64,000 bases of DNA from Gammaproteobacteria bacterium (GTDB lineage: Bacteria > Pseudomonadota > Gammaproteobacteria > Burkholderiales > Gallionellaceae). The position numbers and the translations under genes were made by a program. Positions 59,747 through 64,000 of this stretch are shown one piece after another. The stretch lies in contig JAHJBC010000007.1 of NCBI GenBank assembly GCA_018813765.1, positions 62,001 to 126,000 of the forward strand. The letters are read 5' to 3'. Position 1 is the stretch's first letter. The number at the start of each line of letters is the position of its first letter. Under the pieces are notes generated by a model that saw only the letters and a list, made by a program, of their open reading frames with translations, was not told the origin of the DNA and did no database searches.

Positions 59747-60811
59747 ATGAACTTCAAAGTAAAGAACGACACCTTCCTGCGCGCCCTGCTGCGTGAGCCG
59801 ACCGAGTACACCCCGCTGTGGATGATGCGCCAGGCCGGTCGTTACCTGCCCGAGTACTGCGCCACGCGCAAACGCGCCGGCAGCTTCCTCGAACTGTGCA
59901 AGAGCCCGGACATGGCCACCGAAGTGACGCTGCAACCGCTGGACCGCTTCCCGCTCGATGCCGCGATCCTGTTCTCCGACATCCTGACCGTGCCGGACGC
60001 GATGGGTCTGGGCCTGTATTTCTCCGAAGGCGAAGGTCCAAAATTCGAACGTCCGCTGACGACTGAAGCCGCCATCAAGGCGCTGCGCGTGCCCGACATC
60101 GGCAAAGACCTGAAATACGTGACTGACGCCGTGTCACAGATCCGCAAGGCGCTGGACGGCCGCGTGCCGCTGATCGGCTTCAGCGGCAGCCCGTGGACGT
60201 TGTCCTGCTACATGGTCGAAGGCGGCAGCAGCAGCGACTACGCCAAGGTGAAGACCCTGATGTACAAGGAGCCCAAGCTGATGCACCACATCCTGTCGGT
60301 GACGGCGGATGCGGTGACGCAATACCTGAACGCGCAGATCGAAGCCGGCGCACAAGCCGTGATGATCTTCGACTCCTGGGGCGGCGCGCTGTCGCACGAC
60401 GCCTACCACGAATTCTCCCTGCCCTATATGCAGCGCATCGTGCAGGGCCTGAAGCGCGAAAAAGACGGCGTCAAGATCCCCAGCATCGTGTTCACCAAGG
60501 GCGGCGGCCTGTGGATCGAGAGCATCGCCGACATCGGCTGCGACGCGGTCGGCCTGGACTGGACCATGGACATCGGCGTGGCACGCCAGAAGGTCGGCCA
60601 CAAGGTCGCGCTGCAGGGCAACCTCGACCCGAACGTGCTGTTCGCCACGCCGGAAGTCATCCATAACGAGGTCGAGAAGATCCTCAGCAGCTACGGCTAC
60701 GGCAGCGGCCATGTGTTCAACCTGGGCCACGGTATTTCGCAGTTCACCGATCCGGACAATGCCGCCGCGCTGGTGCAGGCGGTGCATGAGCTGAGCAAAA
60801 AATACCATTAA
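59747..60811 (+). CDS. hemE: Uroporphyrinogen decarboxylase
   Basis: A 354-residue TIM-barrel enzyme that removes four carboxyl groups from uroporphyrinogen III to make coproporphyrinogen III. Landmarks are [16 protein letters not shown] (active-site Arg), [14 protein letters not shown] (Asp), [16 protein letters not shown] and [16 protein letters not shown]. Length is standard. It is 15 bases after gltD and likely co-transcribed with it; a good terminator follows. hemF at 26990 performs the next step. Confidence 0.97.
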   Translation: MNFKVKNDTFLRALLREPTEYTPLWMMRQAGRYLPEYCATRKRAGSFLELCKSPDMATEVTLQPLDRFPLDAAILFSDILTVPDAMGLGLYFSEGEGPKFERPLTTEAAIKALRVPDIGKDLKYVTDAVSQIRKALDGRVPLIGFSGSPWTLSCYMVEGGSSSDYAKVKTLMYKEPKLMHHILSVTADAVTQYLNAQIEAGAQAVMIFDSWGGALSHDAYHEFSLPYMQRIVQGLKREKDGVKIPSIVFTKGGGLWIESIADIGCDAVGLDWTMDIGVARQKVGHKVALQGNLDPNVLFATPEVIHNEVEKILSSYGYGSGHVFNLGHGISQFTDPDNAAALVQAVHELSKKYH

Positions 60812-60861
60812 GAATCAGGCTGATTCACCAGTCTTATAAACAGCGGGTTTCTCTGTATCAG

Positions 60862-60893
60862 GCCACGGATCGATTGTTCCGTGGCTTTTTTGT
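60862..60893 (+). terminator. Intrinsic terminator after hemE
   Basis: GCCACGG (60862-60868) pairs with CCGTGGC (60879-60885) over a ten-base loop and is followed by six T. It ends the gltB-gltD-hemE unit. Confidence 0.9.
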
Positions 60894-61000
60894 TGATTGC
60901 TGTAACGCATTGTTTATATAGCACCTATCTGCCTGGGCAGAATTTGTGCGATAGGGAAAAACCGTATATACGATTACAAGTTAGCGAAATTATCGGGCGA

Positions 61001-61035
61001 TTACCCACACAGTTATCCACAGGAAATGTGCATAA
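61001..61035. promoter_or_regulatory. Cluster of three DnaA boxes upstream of priA
   Basis: TTACCCACA (61001-61009, one mismatch), TTATCCACA (61013-61021, perfect) and TGTGCATAA (61027-61035, the reverse complement of TTATGCACA, which fits TTATNCACA) lie within 35 bases. They sit in the AT-richer hemE-priA gap, about 70 bases before the priA start. Confidence 0.7.
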
Positions 61036-61106
61036 GAAAAAATACCTATTCCGCTCAAGCGCATTAGCTAAACTTCACAGAAATAACCGGAGAGATTTTC
61101 CTTAAC

Positions 61107-63281
61107 ATGCCCATCATTCGCGTCGCGCTGGACGTGCCCCTGTCAACACTTTTCGACTACCTCGTGAGCGAAAAGACGCAACTCGAGATCGGGCAGCGCG
61201 TGCTCGTACCGTTCGGGCGCAAACAGGCACTGGGCGTGGCGATGGAGTGGGCGGAAAGCTCCGATCTCGCGGCAGATCGCATCAAGCCGGTGGCCCGTGT
61301 GCTGGACGATGTGCCGCCGCTGCCGCGGGAGTTGCTGGCTTTGTTACAGTTCTGCAGCGACTATTACCACCATCCGCTCGGCATGACCGTACTCGCCGCC
61401 TTGCCCACACTGCTGCGTGCGCTGGAACCTGTAACAATGAAGCAAGCGCTGGACTACACCCTCAGCGCAACCGGCCAAGCGCTCGACCTGGCCACGCTGC
61501 CCAAGCGCCGCGTGGTGCAGCAGCGCATCCTGCAAGCCCTGCGGCAATCCCCGTTGAGCGGCGCGCAACTGCGCAGCTTGTCGCCCAGCGCGCCCGCTGC
61601 GCTTAAGACCTTGCTGGAAGCGGGCTGGGTCGAGGCCTGTGCCCCGCAGCAGCGGACCTCGCACGTCTTCAACGATGCTCACGCACTCACCGACGAACAG
61701 CAACAGGCCTTCGATGCGGTCGCGCAACAGCAGGGCTACGGCTGCTTCCTGCTGCACGGCATTACCGGCAGCGGCAAGACCGAGGTCTACGTCCACCTGA
61801 TGCATGAGATGTTGCAGAGGGGAGGGCAGATATTGCTGCTGGTACCCGAGATCAACCTCACGCCGCAACTGGAGAGCTACTTCCGCAGCCGCTTCCCCGA
61901 TGTGGAGATCGCCAGCCTGCACAGCGGCCTGGCCGACGGCGAGCGCGCACTCCACTGGCTCAAGGCGCAATCCGGCGAGGCGCGCATCGTGCTTGGGACG
62001 CGCCTCGCCGTGTTCACGCCGCTGCCCAAGCTGGGCCTGATCCTGGTCGACGAAGAACACGATTCTTCGTTCAAGCAACAGGACGGACTGCGCTACTCGG
62101 CTCGCGACGTCGCCATCTTCCGCGCCAACCAGCGCGGCGTGCCTGTCGTGCTGGGTTCCGCCACCCCCTCGCTGGAGAGCTGGTACAACGCACAGAGCGG
62201 TCGCTACAAGTTGCTGAAACTCACCCGGCGCGCCGTGCAACCCGCCACCCTGCCCATCGTGCGCTGCTTCGACATCACCAAACTACCGCTGCACGAGGGC
62301 CTGAGCGAGCCCCTGCTCACCGCGATAGGCGATCGCCTGCAACGCAAAGAGCAAAGCCTCATCTTCATCAACCGCCGCGGCTATGCGCCGGTGCTGATGT
62401 GCACCGCCTGCGGCTGGCTGAGTGAATGCAAGCATTGCGCGGGCAAGCTGGTGCTGCACCTGAAGGACCGCAGCCTGCGCTGCCACCACTGCGGCTTCCA
62501 GCAGCGCGTGCCGCATGCCTGCCCCACTTGCGGCGACGCCGACCTCAAGCCGGTCGGCATCGGCACGCAGCGACTGGAAGAAACCCTGCAAAGCCACTTT
62601 CCGCAAGCGCGCATCCTGCGTGTCGACCGCGACAGCACGCGCAACAAGGGCGCGTGGGCTGCGATGCGCAAACTGATCCATGAAGGCGAGGCCGACATAT
62701 TGATCGGCACGCAGATGCTCGCCAAAGGCCATGACTTCCCCAACCTCACGCTGGTCGGCGTCATCAGCCCCGACGGCGCGCTCTACAGCGCCGACTTCCG
62801 CGCCTCGGAAAAACTCTTCGCTCAGCTCACGCAGGTCGGCGGCCGCGCCGGCCGCGCCGACAAGGCCGGAGAAGTCATCGTGCAGACCGCCTTCCCCAAC
62901 CATCCGCTGTTCCAGGCACTGCGCGCGCACGATTACGACATCTGGGCGCAGACCCTGCTGGCCGAGCGCCAGATGGCCGGCTTCCCTCCCTTCGTCTATC
63001 AGGTGTTGCTGAGTGCGGAAGGCAAACAACTAAGTGAGGTGAATGCCTTCCTGCAGCAGGCGCGCAGCGCGGCGAAAGATTTGCAGATGCCGGTCGAAGT
63101 CTACGGCGTCGTCCCCGCCGCCATGCCCAAACGCGCCAACCACCACCGTGCGCAATTGCTGGTGCAGAGCGACAAGCGCAAGGCGCTGGGAGAATTCCTG
63201 CGCGCGTGGAAGCCGATACTGGATACGTTGCCCGCGCAGAAGTTGCGCTGGGTGGCGGATGTGGATCCGGTGGAATTCTGA
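61107..63281 (+). CDS. priA: Primosomal protein N' (replication restart helicase PriA)
   Basis: A 724-residue helicase that reloads the replisome at stalled forks. The N-terminal 3'-DNA-binding domain (IIRVALDVPLSTLFDYLV) is followed by Walker A GITGSGKTEVY (around residue 220), DEEH (VDEEHDSSFKQQDG), GSATPSLES and the zinc-binding insertion with cysteine pairs CTACGW, CKHC, CHHCG and CPTCG. The helicase end has GTQMLAKGHDFPN and QVGGRAGRA. ATG 61107 has GGAGAG upstream. Its partner in fork rescue, recG, is also in this window at 10533. Confidence 0.97.
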   Translation: MPIIRVALDVPLSTLFDYLVSEKTQLEIGQRVLVPFGRKQALGVAMEWAESSDLAADRIKPVARVLDDVPPLPRELLALLQFCSDYYHHPLGMTVLAALPTLLRALEPVTMKQALDYTLSATGQALDLATLPKRRVVQQRILQALRQSPLSGAQLRSLSPSAPAALKTLLEAGWVEACAPQQRTSHVFNDAHALTDEQQQAFDAVAQQQGYGCFLLHGITGSGKTEVYVHLMHEMLQRGGQILLLVPEINLTPQLESYFRSRFPDVEIASLHSGLADGERALHWLKAQSGEARIVLGTRLAVFTPLPKLGLILVDEEHDSSFKQQDGLRYSARDVAIFRANQRGVPVVLGSATPSLESWYNAQSGRYKLLKLTRRAVQPATLPIVRCFDITKLPLHEGLSEPLLTAIGDRLQRKEQSLIFINRRGYAPVLMCTACGWLSECKHCAGKLVLHLKDRSLRCHHCGFQQRVPHACPTCGDADLKPVGIGTQRLEETLQSHFPQARILRVDRDSTRNKGAWAAMRKLIHEGEADILIGTQMLAKGHDFPNLTLVGVISPDGALYSADFRASEKLFAQLTQVGGRAGRADKAGEVIVQTAFPNHPLFQALRAHDYDIWAQTLLAERQMAGFPPFVYQVLLSAEGKQLSEVNAFLQQARSAAKDLQMPVEVYGVVPAAMPKRANHHRAQLLVQSDKRKALGEFLRAWKPILDTLPAQKLRWVADVDPVEF

Positions 63282-63438
63282 GGACTGTAAACCGAAAGAT
63301 TGAGTATCATCGCCCATCAGGCGATAGATTCAAGTGTCATACCCAGGTTGTGCGCGCTGTTGCTGCAGTCGCCATCGGGAAGAATTCTGAAATGCCGAGT
63401 GCATGAACAATATTCAACCGCCAGGTCACGGAGGAAAT

Positions 63439-64000
63439 ATGAACAAGTCATTCTGTATCGTCGCCGCACTTTGCATGTTGATACTATCGGGATGCGCAAG
63501 TGATCGCGGCCTTATTCAACCTATCCTGCTTTCAACACAGGTTCCAGCCATGGATTCGGGCTACCTGGCCGGCAATTTCAGCCGAAAATGGGATTCGAAC
63601 AAATCCAGCTTCGGCCTCGGCATCCTCAATACCGTAACAGCCGAGGAATATGTCATTCCATTCGGCAAGGAAACCGATCTGCCAACCGACATCTCGGACG
63701 AATACGACATGATTCAAGTCCCGCCCGGTGAATACCGTATTGCGTACTGGATCACATATTCGATCAGCGAGCAGGTGCAAACTTCCAGAACCGATTTCCC
63801 CATCGATACGGTAACGAGCAAGGCGTTCACGCTTGATCCCGGAGGGGTGGTCTTTTTGGGCAGCTTTGTTCCGGAAATGAAAAACCACGAAGCCGATGGC
63901 ACGAGAACGTGGACCATCCAGCACTGGCGACATACACAGCGTTCGGCTCAGAAAGCGCTGGAGAAGAACTATCCGGAGTTCAAGGCGCAACCTTTGTTGT
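63439..64000 (+). CDS. Putative lipoprotein, 5' part
   Basis: The first 187 codons of a gene cut by the right edge. A signal peptide ends in the lipobox LILSGCAS (Cys around residue 19). The mature part starts with ILLSTQVPAMDSGYLAGNF and has VPPGEYRIAYWITY, a pattern reminiscent of DUF2846-like lipoproteins that carry a PxGxY motif. ATG 63439 is preceded by GGAGG with good spacing. Family assignment is tentative. Confidence 0.7.
   Translation, partial: MNKSFCIVAALCMLILSGCASDRGLIQPILLSTQVPAMDSGYLAGNFSRKWDSNKSSFGLGILNTVTAEEYVIPFGKETDLPTDISDEYDMIQVPPGEYRIAYWITYSISEQVQTSRTDFPIDTVTSKAFTLDPGGVVFLGSFVPEMKNHEADGTRTWTIQHWRHTQRSAQKALEKNYPEFKAQPLL

Overview
The window looks like a chromosomal segment of a GC-rich betaproteobacterium, most like the Gallionellaceae/Nitrosomonadales type. 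This is inferred from gene content and order (dusB-fis-purH-purD, recG-ubiA, pilMNOPQ-aroK/aroB-dgt, gltBD-hemE-priA) and from a microaerobe-style peroxide-defence block (rubrerythrin, rubredoxin, flavoprotein reductase, Dps, OxyR). No tRNA, rRNA, prophage or CRISPR array was seen. Coding density is very high, and after start-site correction no gene-free stretch reaches 300 bases.

Layout. 1-7393 (minus): a tightly overlapping envelope operon of a GT9 glycosyltransferase, GtrA-like protein, ArnT-like glycosyltransferase, BNR/sialidase-like protein, small membrane protein and MFS transporter, then ispB running off the left edge. 7535-13636 (plus): two paralogous Ser/Thr kinases fused to cyclic-nucleotide-binding domains that flank ridA, then recG (with an in-frame repeat insertion) and ubiA. 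13707-16542 (minus): a low-GC patch with two orphan genes, an EF-hand gene remnant, a TerC-family exporter and an intact EF-hand protein. 16629-20290 (minus): a zinc-sensing-type diguanylate cyclase, Dps, a flavoprotein reductase, rubredoxin and rubrerythrin, facing oxyR (plus). 21645-26282: a methyltransferase, a conserved small protein and a large 7TMR-PAS-GAF-GGDEF-EAL protein. 26293-32770 (minus): dusB-fis-purH-purD-tsaC-hemF and a methyltransferase. 32859-36435 (plus): a UbiH-type hydroxylase, dsbC, a DUF4149 protein and a cNMP-EAL protein. 36440-41041 (minus): a sigma-factor operon with FecR and outer-membrane-barrel genes, a hendecad-repeat protein and a degenerate nucleotidyltransferase. 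41049-43361 (minus): penicillin-binding protein 1A. 43497-51275 (plus): pilMNOPQ, an aroK-aroB fusion and dgt. 51387-53342 (minus): a large Ig-like lipoprotein. 53613-63281 (plus): gltB, gltD, hemE and priA. The right edge cuts a lipoprotein gene.

Themes. Second-messenger signalling is dense: three proteins carry cyclic-nucleotide-binding domains and three carry GGDEF and/or EAL domains. Ubiquinone synthesis (ispB, ubiA, ubiH-like) and haem synthesis (hemF, hemE) are scattered through the window. The most unusual observations are an in-frame REP-type repeat inside recG, several REPIN-like palindromic elements between genes, the aroK-aroB fusion, the 130-bp decayed copy of the EF-hand gene end, the twin kinase-cNMP genes around ridA, and a cluster of three DnaA boxes just upstream of priA.
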